NCBI RefSeq assembly: GCF_003028575.1
Contig: NZ_PYUD01000002.1
Location: forward strand, 372,001-436,000
Direction of reading: 5' to 3'
Source of the DNA: Halomonas urumqiensis
GTDB taxonomy: Bacteria; Pseudomonadota; Gammaproteobacteria; Pseudomonadales; Halomonadaceae
DNA: 64,000 bases
Shown here: positions 55,362 to 63,749 of the stretch, in pieces
Numbering within the stretch: position 1 is the first letter of the stretch
How the letters are laid out: each line of letters begins with the position of its first letter
Made by a program: the position numbers and the translations under genes
The notes under the pieces: model-generated
Databases searched by the model: none
What the model was told of the DNA's origin: nothing
Seen by the model: the letters and a program-made list of their open reading frames with translations, nothing else

Positions 55362-58300
55362 ATGGCGATCAAGACTCACTACCTGGCGTTCGACACGCTG
55401 CTGCTGATGGTGGCCTCCACCTTTATCATCGTCGGCCTTTCGGGGCTCGGGGTGGGGATGGTGGCAGACCTTCACTCCCCCCTGTATGTGCTGCTGGTGC
55501 CCGATGGCTACCTGGCGGTACTGCTGGGCGGCATCAGCCTGATGGCGATGCTGCAGGGCTGCACCCGCCTGCGTTGGCTGGCGGGGGGCGCCTTGGTGGC
55601 GCTGGGCCTTTACTCGCTGGCGCACAATCACCTGGCCGGCGGCAGCCAGGTCGGTGAATCGTGGCTTGCCGGTGGCCTGCGCATCACCTCGCCCGCGGCG
55701 GTGTTGCTGATCCTGGTGTCGAGCTGCCTGATGCTGGGTACCTGCACCCCTCGCCGTCGCATGCTGTGGCTGGCCAGCGGTGTGCTGCTCTGCCTTGTCG
55801 GCGTGTTGGTGGCACTTGGCTGGCTGCTGGCGCCGCAAAGTCCTTATGTTCAACATCTATTCAGCTCCTCACCAGTGGTCGTGGTGCTGTTGGCGTTGCT
55901 GTTTGGTGCGGCCATGCTGGTGGCCGGAAGCCGAACCTCCGAGCAGCACTACAAGCTGTTTCTGGGGCGGCTGGTGGTGATGGCATCGCTTGCTGGCGTG
56001 GCCATCAGCAGCCTGGCCTGGTTCATGCTCAGCTGGCAACAGGAGCAGGCCCTGCATCACGAGGCCGAACAACTGATCGACAACATCCAGCTCAATGCCG
56101 AGCAAGTGATGGCATCCAGGCTGACCCTGATGCGGCGCATGGCCCAGCGCCTCGATGCCGCCGAGGGGCAACTCGAGCAACGCGTACTCGACCGCGACGT
56201 GCAGAGTTATCTGGAGGATGCCAGCAGCCTTCAGGCGATCGGCCTGCTGGACAGCGACAACCGCTGGCAGTGGGGGTGGGCGCGCGACAATGACGACTGG
56301 CGCTGGTTGGGCGCCCAACTCAGCGATCCCGTGGTGGGCGACTGGCTGGCCATGCCCTTTGACTCGCCACGCATGATGGTGCCAGAGGCCGACACGCCCG
56401 GCATGGCGCTGATGGTGATCGGCGTGCCAAGCCACCAGCAGCAACTGGTGACCATGCTCGATATATCACAGCTGCTTTCCTCGCAGTTGCGTGTGCAGAT
56501 GGGCGCCTTGCGTGTGGTGGTGAGCCGGCGCGGCGAGCCGATGACCGAGTTTCAGCAGCCCGGGTACCAGGCCGAGAACCAGCCGCTCATTCCTCACCTG
56601 CTGTCACGCCGCCATATTGGCTTACCCGGCGGCGTGATGCTGACCGTCGAGGCCTACCCCGCCTCGCAACGTGGGTTGCTGCTTGCAAGCCTGATGCCTA
56701 CCGGGGTGGCGTCGGCGGGGTTGACGTTGAGCTGGCTGCTGGCCTTCAGCCTGGGGCTGGTAAACCTGGTCATGGCCCGCTCGAGGGCACTCGTCGAGGC
56801 ACGCCAGACGTTGTGGGAGAGCGAGCAGCGCTACCGTTCGCTGTTCGCCTACCACCCCGATGCGGTGTTCTCGCTGGATCTGAGCGGGCATTTCGTCGCG
56901 GCCAACCGCACCTGCAGCCAGATCACCGGCTATGGCATCGAGGAAATCATCGGCCTGCACTTCGCGACCTTCGTGCACCCCCACGAAATGCCACGCATCC
57001 AGGGCTACTTCGAGGCGGCAAGCCGAGGGGAGATTCCCCACTACGAGCTGGAGATCGTCGACCGTGACGGTAATCGCCACACCCTCGATCTGCTCAACCT
57101 GCCGATCATCGTCGATGGACAGGTGCGTGGGGTGTATGGCATCGCCAAGGATGTCACCGAGCGGCGTGCCCAGGAGACCCGCCTGCGCCTGCTCGAACGC
57201 AGCGTGGAGGCCAGCGTGAATGGCGTGGTGGTGGCCGATGCGCTCCGCGGTGACATGCCGATCATCTATGCCAACCCCGCGTTCATGGCGATGACCGGCT
57301 ACACCGAGGCCGAGGTAATGGGTCGCAACTGCCGCTTCCTGCAGGGCGACGACACCGACCCCGAGGCGGTGCGCATCATTCGTGATCACCTGGCGAGGCA
57401 CCAGGAAGTGCACGTCACCCTGTGCAACTACCGCCGCGATGGCAGCCCGTTCTGGAATGATCTATACATTTCGCCGGTGCGTGACGGCGACGGCGTGGTG
57501 ACCCACTACGTGGCGGTGCAGCACGATATTTCCGAGCACAAGGCCTACGAGGCGCGCCTGGCCTACCATGCCAGCCATGATGCCTTGACCGGGTTGGTCA
57601 ATCGGACCCTGTTCGAGGATCGACTGGCCCACGATTTCGCCCTGGCCAAGCGCCATTCCGACCTGCTGGCGGTCCTGTTCGTTGACCTCGACGATTTCAA
57701 GCCCATCAACGACACTCTGGGCCACGCGGTGGGCGACCAGTTGCTGGTGGAGGTCGCCAGGCGGTTGAAAAGCGTGGTGCGGGCCGGCGATACGGTGGCC
57801 AGACTCGGTGGCGACGAGTTCGTGATCCTGTTGCCGGAACTTCACCATGAGGAGCAGACCCTCGAAGTGGTCGAGCGCCTGCTGCCGGTAGTGGCGCGGC
57901 CGTACACCATCAAGTGCCACGAGCTGCACCTGACGTGCAGCGTGGGCATCGCCGTCAGCACGCCCGAGATGACCGAGCCCCAGGAGCTGATCCAGCAGGC
58001 CGACATGGCCATGTACCAGGCCAAGCAGCAGGGCCGCAACGCCTACCAGTGGTTCACCCGCGAGATCACCGACCGGCTCGGCGAGCGGGTCTCGTTGCGC
58101 AACGACCTGCAGGAGGCCATCGAGAACGAGCGGTTCGAGCTGCATTATCAGCCGCTGATCGACCGCCATGGGGAGGTCTGCGGTGTCGAGGCATTGCTGC
58201 GCTGGAAACATCACGAGAAGGGCTATATTTCGCCGGCGGTGTTCATTCCCCTGGCCGAGTCGACCGGCCAGATCATGCCGATCAGCCGCTGGGTACTGGA

Positions 58301-58856
58301 GCGAGCCTGTCGCGACATGGTGAGCCTGGCGGACCAGGGGGTCGCCCGCTTGCGGGTCTCGGTGAACCTGTCACCGTTGCAGTTCCACCGCACCAACTTT
58401 CTCACCAACCTGCGCCAGACCCTGCAGCAGACGGGCCTGGCGCCGGACATGCTGGAGCTCGAGCTGACGGAGGGCATTCTGATGAACGATACCGAGTTGG
58501 CCATCGACATCCTGCATGCGCTGCGCAGCATGCAGGTCGGTGTGTCCATCGATGACTTCGGCACCGGCTTCTCGAGCTTGAGTTACCTGCGCCACCTGCC
58601 GATCAGCAAGGTCAAGATCGATCGCAGCTTCATCAACGACGTGACCACCAGTGGCCATGATGCCGCCATCGTCCAGGGCATTATCTCCATGGCCCATCAC
58701 CTGGGGCTCGAGGTGGTGGCCGAGGGGATCGAGACCCACGACCAGCATCAGCGTCTCACCGAGTATGGCTGCGACATCTTCCAGGGCTTCCTGCTGGCCC
58801 GCCCGATGCCGCTCGACCGGCTCATCGCGTTCATCAATCGTCGTCAACCGGCCTGA
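55362..58856 (+). CDS. membrane PAS-LOV-GGDEF-EAL protein, putative blue-light-regulated c-di-GMP enzyme
   Basis: A 1164-residue protein. N-terminal hydrophobic segments (about 1-225) are followed by a periplasmic sensor region (about 245-430), another membrane segment near 450, a PAS domain (about 484-605), a second PAS of LOV type (about 606-730), a GGDEF domain (about 735-905) and an EAL domain (about 920-1155). The LOV signature is GRNCRFLQ with Cys657; NYRRDGSPFWND and VAVQHDIS supply the flavin Asn, Asn and Gln. GGDEF is intact at 816-820, with RAGD as RxxD upstream. EALLRW begins at Glu943, and ELTEG, DDFGTGFSS, KIDRSF and EGIET are intact. The ATG at 55362 has GGAGGG upstream. Either cyclase or phosphodiesterase activity is possible. 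Confidence 0.92.
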   Translation: MAIKTHYLAFDTLLLMVASTFIIVGLSGLGVGMVADLHSPLYVLLVPDGYLAVLLGGISLMAMLQGCTRLRWLAGGALVALGLYSLAHNHLAGGSQVGESWLAGGLRITSPAAVLLILVSSCLMLGTCTPRRRMLWLASGVLLCLVGVLVALGWLLAPQSPYVQHLFSSSPVVVVLLALLFGAAMLVAGSRTSEQHYKLFLGRLVVMASLAGVAISSLAWFMLSWQQEQALHHEAEQLIDNIQLNAEQVMASRLTLMRRMAQRLDAAEGQLEQRVLDRDVQSYLEDASSLQAIGLLDSDNRWQWGWARDNDDWRWLGAQLSDPVVGDWLAMPFDSPRMMVPEADTPGMALMVIGVPSHQQQLVTMLDISQLLSSQLRVQMGALRVVVSRRGEPMTEFQQPGYQAENQPLIPHLLSRRHIGLPGGVMLTVEAYPASQRGLLLASLMPTGVASAGLTLSWLLAFSLGLVNLVMARSRALVEARQTLWESEQRYRSLFAYHPDAVFSLDLSGHFVAANRTCSQITGYGIEEIIGLHFATFVHPHEMPRIQGYFEAASRGEIPHYELEIVDRDGNRHTLDLLNLPIIVDGQVRGVYGIAKDVTERRAQETRLRLLERSVEASVNGVVVADALRGDMPIIYANPAFMAMTGYTEAEVMGRNCRFLQGDDTDPEAVRIIRDHLARHQEVHVTLCNYRRDGSPFWNDLYISPVRDGDGVVTHYVAVQHDISEHKAYEARLAYHASHDALTGLVNRTLFEDRLAHDFALAKRHSDLLAVLFVDLDDFKPINDTLGHAVGDQLLVEVARRLKSVVRAGDTVARLGGDEFVILLPELHHEEQTLEVVERLLPVVARPYTIKCHELHLTCSVGIAVSTPEMTEPQELIQQADMAMYQAKQQGRNAYQWFTREITDRLGERVSLRNDLQEAIENERFELHYQPLIDRHGEVCGVEALLRWKHHEKGYISPAVFIPLAESTGQIMPISRWVLERACRDMVSLADQGVARLRVSVNLSPLQFHRTNFLTNLRQTLQQTGLAPDMLELELTEGILMNDTELAIDILHALRSMQVGVSIDDFGTGFSSLSYLRHLPISKVKIDRSFINDVTTSGHDAAIVQGIISMAHHLGLEVVAEGIETHDQHQRLTEYGCDIFQGFLLARPMPLDRLIAFINRRQPA

Positions 58857-58893
58857 GGCGACACGCCTGCGAGCCGTGCTCACCGCCAGTGGT

Positions 58894-58920
58894 TAAAGTT
58901 CATGTGCATTCGGCCGATAG
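58894..58920 (+). promoter_or_regulatory. sigma-28 (FliA) promoter for the YcgR-PilZ-HD-GYP gene
   Basis: TAAAGTTC at 58894-58901 and GCCGATAG at 58913-58920 are separated by 11 bases. This matches the FliA consensus (TAAAGTTT-N11-GCCGATAA) at 7 of 8 positions in each half, and lies 40 bases before the ATG at 58960. Confidence 0.85.
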
Positions 58921-58959
58921 CTCATGAGCCAATGATCATATGTCGGACGCGAGGCAGGG

Positions 58960-60642
58960 ATGACGCAACCCCAGGATGGCTACACCCGGGTCGATAATCC
59001 GGTTGAGATCGAGACACTGCTCGAGAGCTTGAGCCAGCCGGGTGGTGCCTCGCTGCAACTGGAGGATGACCAGGGCAAGCCGCTGCCGGTGCTGGTGGCC
59101 GAGCAGCACCCTGGCGAGAGCTTGCTGCTCGACATTTCCGCCATTCGCGAGGTCGCCGGTGAGCTAAAGCGGGGCAAGGCGTTTCGCTTGATGGGACAGT
59201 CACGCGACAAGATGCTGCGCTCGCCACCGCTGGTGATGAGCGAGTGCCACGACAGAGACGGTCGCTTGTTGTGCCACAGCGCTTACCCGCTGGCGCTCGA
59301 GGTGCTGCAGCGCCGCGAGTCGTTTCGGGCTCGGCTGCGGCTTGGCATGGAAGTCGGCGTGATCGTCAGGGCCAATGGTGCCGACCTGCATCTCCAGGGT
59401 GACCTCAAGGATCTCTCTCTCGAGGGGTGTCAGGTCGAGTTGCCGATCACCTCGGCGAGCCAGCTGGCAAGCCCGATGCCGCTGGAGTTGGAGCTTTGCT
59501 TCCCCAATGGCGCCCGCGCCGTGGTGCTCGGTACCCCGCGGCATCATGTCGTGGATACCGAGCGCCAGACCATCAAGGTGGGGTTCCAGTTCGTGACGCT
59601 AAGCGGCGACCAGGAGCGTCAGCTATGGGTTTTCGTGCGCGAGATCGAGCGCGAATCGACCCGCCAGGCCAGCGACGCAGACGCCACCTTGCAGCCTTCT
59701 CCGCTCTTCCAGTATCCCGTTACGCTGTCGCCCTCGGTGGGGCGCCGCTATGTCCAGGCGCATGCCACGCCGATGGCCAGGCGCATGGCCAGGGTGGCGG
59801 GTTATCTCGATGGCCAGTTGCTGGAGCTTCAGCGTGGCAGCGACTTCGACAGCGTGCAGCTCTCGCGCCATGCCGACCGGTTGCTGACCCTGCACGACGA
59901 GGACCGCGAAGCGACGCTGTTCGCCACCCGCTGCATGCTGCGCGAGCCGCTGCCGGTGCGCCGCGGGCTGGCGGTGGCGGTGCACTTGCTGGATATCTCG
60001 GCGACCGCCTCGATGCCGCGTGATGTGCGCAAGGCGGTGGTGGCCTGCGGCATGGTGCATGACCTTGGCGAGTCGCTGTTGCCGGAGGAAGTGATGGCGT
60101 CCGCGTCGATGGATGCTCCGCGACGTGGCAAGCTGGCTTCCCATGTCGAGCTATTGCTGCCACGCCTGGCCAGTTGCCAATGGCTCTCCAGCAGCGTCGT
60201 GCAGTCGCTGGTAGAGCGTATCAACGAGCGTCTGGATGGGAGCGGCTATCCCCTTGGGCTCACAGGCGAATCACTCGGTGAACTGACCCGACTGGCCATG
60301 GTGGTGGATACCGTGGATGCCATGCGCCGAGACTGCCAGGACCGCCCGGCCTGGAGGGTCGCCGAGATCTACCGGCATCTGCTCGGTCATCCAGAGCAGT
60401 TCGACCAGCGCTGGGTGAAGCGCTATATCACCCATTTCGGGCTGGTGCCGATCGGCTCGCTGGTGCGCTTTGAAGGAGGAGAACTTGGGTGGGTTCAGCG
60501 TCTCGATGACAAGGGCGCACCCGCCCAGGTCCAGCGCTGTGAATCGATCAAGCCGCCCGATGATTCGCTGGGACAGGTCGTGCGCGATGAACGGCTGGCT
60601 AGGCTTGGTCGAATCGTCGAGGAAATTCCCCTTTCCACCTGA
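58960..60642 (+). CDS. YcgR-type flagellar brake fused to a degenerate HD-GYP domain
   Basis: A 560-residue cytosolic protein. Residues 1-110 resemble the YcgR N-terminal domain. The PilZ domain (about 115-230) has RRESFR at 118-123 and DLSLEG at 151-156, the two c-di-GMP-binding motifs. Residues ~265-530 form an HD-GYP-like domain: HDLGE at 367-371 (HD kept, Lys of HDxGK replaced by Glu), His395, and NERLDGSGYP at 422-431, where the usual HHE is INE. The later VVDTVDAM also fits. So c-di-GMP binding is expected, but hydrolysis is doubtful. YcgR slows the flagellar motor when c-di-GMP is high. A sigma-28 promoter precedes it and flagellar genes follow. Confidence 0.88.
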   Translation: MTQPQDGYTRVDNPVEIETLLESLSQPGGASLQLEDDQGKPLPVLVAEQHPGESLLLDISAIREVAGELKRGKAFRLMGQSRDKMLRSPPLVMSECHDRDGRLLCHSAYPLALEVLQRRESFRARLRLGMEVGVIVRANGADLHLQGDLKDLSLEGCQVELPITSASQLASPMPLELELCFPNGARAVVLGTPRHHVVDTERQTIKVGFQFVTLSGDQERQLWVFVREIERESTRQASDADATLQPSPLFQYPVTLSPSVGRRYVQAHATPMARRMARVAGYLDGQLLELQRGSDFDSVQLSRHADRLLTLHDEDREATLFATRCMLREPLPVRRGLAVAVHLLDISATASMPRDVRKAVVACGMVHDLGESLLPEEVMASASMDAPRRGKLASHVELLLPRLASCQWLSSSVVQSLVERINERLDGSGYPLGLTGESLGELTRLAMVVDTVDAMRRDCQDRPAWRVAEIYRHLLGHPEQFDQRWVKRYITHFGLVPIGSLVRFEGGELGWVQRLDDKGAPAQVQRCESIKPPDDSLGQVVRDERLARLGRIVEEIPLST

Positions 60643-60674
60643 AGGGCCTCCACCTGAAGGGCCTCCACCTGAAG
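60635..60674. repeat. 15-bp tandem repeat spanning a stop codon
   Basis: Unit CCACCTGAAGGGCCT occurs at 60635-60649 and 60650-60664, with a partial third copy to 60674. It begins in the last codons of the PilZ gene and each copy repeats the in-frame TGA. Confidence 0.9.
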
Positions 60675-60701
60675 CGCCGGCACCCGGATCGACACCGGCA
60701 C

Positions 60702-60728
60702 TAAAGTTGGCGCATGGCTCGCCGATAA
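60702..60728 (+). promoter_or_regulatory. sigma-28 (FliA) promoter for fliS-fliT-fliK
   Basis: TAAAGTTG at 60702-60709 and GCCGATAA at 60721-60728 are separated by 11 bases. The -10 side is a perfect match to the FliA consensus and the -35 side matches at 7 of 8. It lies 156 bases before the fliS start. Confidence 0.88.
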
Positions 60729-60884
60729 CTGGAATTACGTGGCAAGGGTCGGGTTATTCGCTGCAACGTGGCGTGAGCAGGCCTGTCAGAATGGATGGCA
60801 TCGTCATCACCTTCAATAATGATGGTAGCCGCTGCAAGAGACTATCCGGCCAAGGCCGACACGATTGCCAGGAACAGGAGTGAG

Positions 60885-61310
60885 ATGACCATGAGTGCCA
60901 TGCGAGGAGCGGCAGCCTACGCGCGCGGGGCCGGCGCCTATGCCCGGGTCGGTGTGGAAAGCAGTGTGATGTCGGCAAGCCCCCATCAGCTGATCGTGCT
61001 GCTGTTCGATGGCGCCCAGGCCTCGATCCGGGCGGCTCGTATCCACATGCAGGCCGGCAATGTCGCCGAGAAGGGCAAGGCGATTTCCAAGGCGCTGGAT
61101 ATTGTCAACAATGGCCTGATGGCGGCGCTTGACGCCGAGCGGGGTGGGGAGATCGCCGGTCGTCTGGCGTCGCTCTACGATTACATTTCGCGACTGCTGC
61201 TTGCCGCGAATCGGCACAATGACCAGCAGAGCCTGGACCAGGCCGAGACGCTGCTCGACGACGTGGCATCTGCCTGGCGCGAGATCGGCGGCCAGGCCAC
61301 GGGGGAGTAA
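60885..61310 (+). CDS. fliS: flagellar export chaperone FliS
   Basis: A 141-residue helical chaperone that binds the C-terminus of flagellin and prevents early polymerisation. ASPHQLIVLLFDGAQASIRAA near residue 30 and the helix KAISKALDIVNNGLMAALDAE near residue 67 are the FliS core, and LYDYISRLLLAAN holds the conserved Tyr. The ATG at 60885 is chosen with AGGAG four bases upstream; ATG at 60891 is an alternative at ten bases. No fliD precedes it, unlike many flagellar operons; fliT follows at two bases. Confidence 0.9.
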   Translation: MTMSAMRGAAAYARGAGAYARVGVESSVMSASPHQLIVLLFDGAQASIRAARIHMQAGNVAEKGKAISKALDIVNNGLMAALDAERGGEIAGRLASLYDYISRLLLAANRHNDQQSLDQAETLLDDVASAWREIGGQATGE

Positions 61311-61312
61311 GC

Positions 61313-61729
61313 ATGTCTCATCATCACCAGCTGCAGCGCCACGAGCCATCCTCGTCGGCCGCGCTGCTCGAGGCCTACGAAGCCTTGCTGGCTCGCTCGT
61401 CGCGCATGCTCGATGCCGCCCGTGCGGCCGATTGGGAAGCGTTGATCGGCCAGGAAACCGGCTATGTGGTCGATGTGGAGCGTCTGCGCCGGCGGGAGGC
61501 CGAGCTCCCCCTGGATGCCGCCGAGGCCAGCCGCAAGGCCGATCTGCTGGAGCGTATCCTGGCCCAGGATCTCGAGATCCGCGAACGATTGCTCGAGCGG
61601 CGCGAGGCACTTGCCACGCTGATCGGCAGTTCGCGGCAGACACTGGCGCTGTCACGGGCCTATGGCCCGCAGAAGGCACCCGAGGTAATCACCATGGATG
61701 ATCGGCGCGCTCCCAAGAAGGCGCCGTGA
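61313..61729 (+). CDS. fliT: FliT-like flagellar chaperone
   Basis: A 138-residue, almost wholly helical protein. SAALLEAYEALLARSSRMLDAA near residue 15 and ADWEALIGQETGYVVDVERL near residue 40 resemble FliT, the chaperone for the FliD cap, which in enterics also binds FlhDC and dampens its activity. Sequence identity in this family is low, so the call rests partly on position right after fliS and before fliK. The last codons overlap the fliK GTG by four bases. Confidence 0.72.
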   Translation: MSHHHQLQRHEPSSSAALLEAYEALLARSSRMLDAARAADWEALIGQETGYVVDVERLRRREAELPLDAAEASRKADLLERILAQDLEIRERLLERREALATLIGSSRQTLALSRAYGPQKAPEVITMDDRRAPKKAP

Positions 61730-63132
61730 GCGGCATCAACCCCTTGATCGACACGCTGATGCACCAGGTGCTCGGCAAGCGGGTCGATACGCCGCCACCG
61801 CGCGACCTCAATGAACCGGTTCGCCCGATGTCGGCCGCCGATGCGCCGCGCGCCCTGCACAGCGATTCGCGGCTCGATGCGCGTGCCAGGCAGTTGATTC
61901 TGCCGGCATCGGCGCCCGCGCAACGCCAGGCGGATGGCCAGATGCCGATGGCCAGGTCCGCGGGTGATGCGCCACCGTCCACCCAGCTGCACCTCACCGC
62001 TTCCGCACGCTCCATCGCCGACCTGCTGCTGCGATTCCCGGCTCCGCCGTCGGTCGTCAAGCCGCCGCTGCCATTGGTGGCGGCGGGGCAGTCACCGGCC
62101 CCCGCCCAGTTGGCCGAGCGTCTGCAAGGCAGTGTGCGGGATAGCGGCTTGTTCTACGAAGCTCATCTGGCGCGCTGGTACCGTGGCGAGATGCCCCGCG
62201 AACAGTTGCAGCGCGAGCCACAGATGTGGCGCACGCTGACCTTCACGCCGGCTCCCGCGGGGCGTGACGCCTCCTCGCCTCTCCACGTGGTGGGGTGGGG
62301 GACGATGGCGGCATCCGGCAACCGCCAGATGGCGCCGGGGGGCTTCCCGGGGCAGGCGGTGGCAACCGCCATGCGGCACGACACGAACGTGGCGGGTCCC
62401 GGGCTTGCGCGAGCCATGCTGGTGGCCACGCCCCCGGCGCCGGATGGGCTGCGCATGGGAGTTGGCAACCCCGGCCCTGTCATCCCCGGCCCTGTCACCC
62501 ATGGGCATGTTGGCAGCGACCCTGGAAATCATCGCCCCGGCAACTTGCCGCCAGGCGCCGGCAGTCATGCAGCGCCGGGGTCCGGCGCTGCCTCACCCTC
62601 CCCACCCTCCCCACTGTCCTCACCGGCGACACCCGTAAGCGGCCAGACTGGCGGCGAGACACGAGAGGGGGCGGCTGCCCAGGAGTCGCGCGCGGCACTG
62701 GCCGAAGGCGCCCTGCGTGTGGTGCGCGAGCCCATCCATGAGAGCCTCCAGGGGATTGTGCGTCATCAGTTGGAAATGCTGGTGACACCGGTGCTGCGTT
62801 GGGAGGGGGATGTCTGGACGGGCATTTTCATGGCCCTGGTGATGCCTTTTCCCCAGCCCGAGCGAGAGGGGCAGGGCGAGCAGGGTGACCAGAATGATGA
62901 GCGGGAGAAGCAGGGCTGGCGTTCCGAGATGACCCTCGACGTCGACGGGTTTGGCCGGGTCGGGGTCAACCTCTGGTTGCGTGGTGAAAGGCTGGACCTG
63001 AATCTCTCGGCGCATGACGTGGTGATCCAGCGTGAGCTGGAAAATGGCTTGCCGCGCCTGGTGAGCCGGCTCAAGGGCAATGGCCTTGCCGATGTGCGGG
63101 CCAGGGTAGTGGCAACCCAGGAGAGCGGGTAG
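61726..63132 (+). CDS. fliK: flagellar hook-length control protein FliK
   Basis: A 468-residue protein with the expected pattern: poorly conserved N-terminus, a long Pro/Ala/Gly/Ser-rich middle (about 220-330), and a C-terminal Flg_hook domain (about 350-468) with EMTLDVDGFGRVGVNLWL and LDLNLSAHDVVI. FliK is secreted and switches the flagellar export gate from hook to filament. The start is GTG at 61726, overlapping fliT. A GGCCCTGTCA duplication near 62472 encodes the repeated GPV motif. The stop overlaps the next gene by one base. Confidence 0.85.
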   Translation: MSGINPLIDTLMHQVLGKRVDTPPPRDLNEPVRPMSAADAPRALHSDSRLDARARQLILPASAPAQRQADGQMPMARSAGDAPPSTQLHLTASARSIADLLLRFPAPPSVVKPPLPLVAAGQSPAPAQLAERLQGSVRDSGLFYEAHLARWYRGEMPREQLQREPQMWRTLTFTPAPAGRDASSPLHVVGWGTMAASGNRQMAPGGFPGQAVATAMRHDTNVAGPGLARAMLVATPPAPDGLRMGVGNPGPVIPGPVTHGHVGSDPGNHRPGNLPPGAGSHAAPGSGAASPSPPSPLSSPATPVSGQTGGETREGAAAQESRAALAEGALRVVREPIHESLQGIVRHQLEMLVTPVLRWEGDVWTGIFMALVMPFPQPEREGQGEQGDQNDEREKQGWRSEMTLDVDGFGRVGVNLWLRGERLDLNLSAHDVVIQRELENGLPRLVSRLKGNGLADVRARVVATQESG

Positions 63133-63413
63133 TGGACGACACCAGGCCGGACAAGCGACGCCGGGTAGTGGCGCTCGCCTATCACGAGGGGGATGACGCG
63201 CCGCATCTCATCGCCAAGGGCTATGGCGAGCTTGCCGAGCGGATCATGGCTGAAGCGCGACGGCAGGGCATACATGTACACGATGCCCCGGAGCTCGTCA
63301 GCCTGTTGATGGGGCTCGACCTGGATGAGCGTGTTCCTCCCCAGCTCTATCAGGTGATCGCCGAGCTGTTGCTGTGGGTGCGCGAGATAGCCGAAGAGCC
63401 CCGCAATGGGTGA
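63132..63413 (+). CDS. FlhB C-terminal-domain homologue (FhlB/EscU/YscU family)
   Basis: A 93-residue protein resembling the cytoplasmic C-terminal domain of FlhB: VVALAYHEGDDAPHLIAKGYGELAERIMAEA is the FlhB-type strand and helix, and AELLLWV the C-terminal helix. The FlhB autocleavage motif NPTH is absent, as expected for these stand-alone homologues. In other bacteria such proteins can partly replace FlhB-C in export switching. The start is GTG at 63132, overlapping the fliK stop by one base, so it is co-expressed with its likely partner FliK. Confidence 0.85.
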   Translation: MDDTRPDKRRRVVALAYHEGDDAPHLIAKGYGELAERIMAEARRQGIHVHDAPELVSLLMGLDLDERVPPQLYQVIAELLLWVREIAEEPRNG

Positions 63414-63749
63414 CTCCCTCCCCCGCACGTTGGCTTTGGATACGTGAGATTGTAGATCGGTCTCGTGACTGGCTGTTATCTGTGCAATTTATTGTAATTT
63501 TATGTTGTGTAATTGAAAAATACCAAAGTAAAATTTGTCTTAATTTCGACACAGTTGGGCTTTTATCGCACCAGAATAATGATTTAACTCATCTTTTTTT
63601 ACTATTTGACCGGTGTCAATTTTCTCCGCGGCACTGGCGATCCCCGGCGGGTATTGCATCCGCGCCTCGATTGTTCACAATCTCTTCATGTATTCGACCG
63701 CAAAACAAAGAGTGGCGCCCAGCGTCGCGATAAAGAAGATCAGGGAACC
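63414..63749 (+). promoter_or_regulatory. AT-rich regulatory region upstream of flhD
   Basis: This 336-base gap has no credible gene. Bases ~63480-63600 are strikingly A+T-rich compared with the rest of the window, with runs such as ATTGTAATTTTATG and TCTTTTTTTAC. A TTGAC/GTCAA inverted pair lies at 63606-63619. It must contain the flhD promoter and, since flhDC is usually controlled by global regulators, probably several binding sites. I cannot place -35 and -10 elements with confidence. Confidence 0.6.

Noticed and set aside
60470-60883. Open frame with a proline-glutamate repeat (PPEG units)
   Set aside because: The repeat is the 15-bp tandem array read in another frame. It overlaps the PilZ gene and the FliA promoter and has no ribosome site.
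63606-63634. TTGACC at 63606 as the flhD -35 element
   Set aside because: No acceptable -10 hexamer occurs 16-18 bases downstream (the position reads GC-rich).
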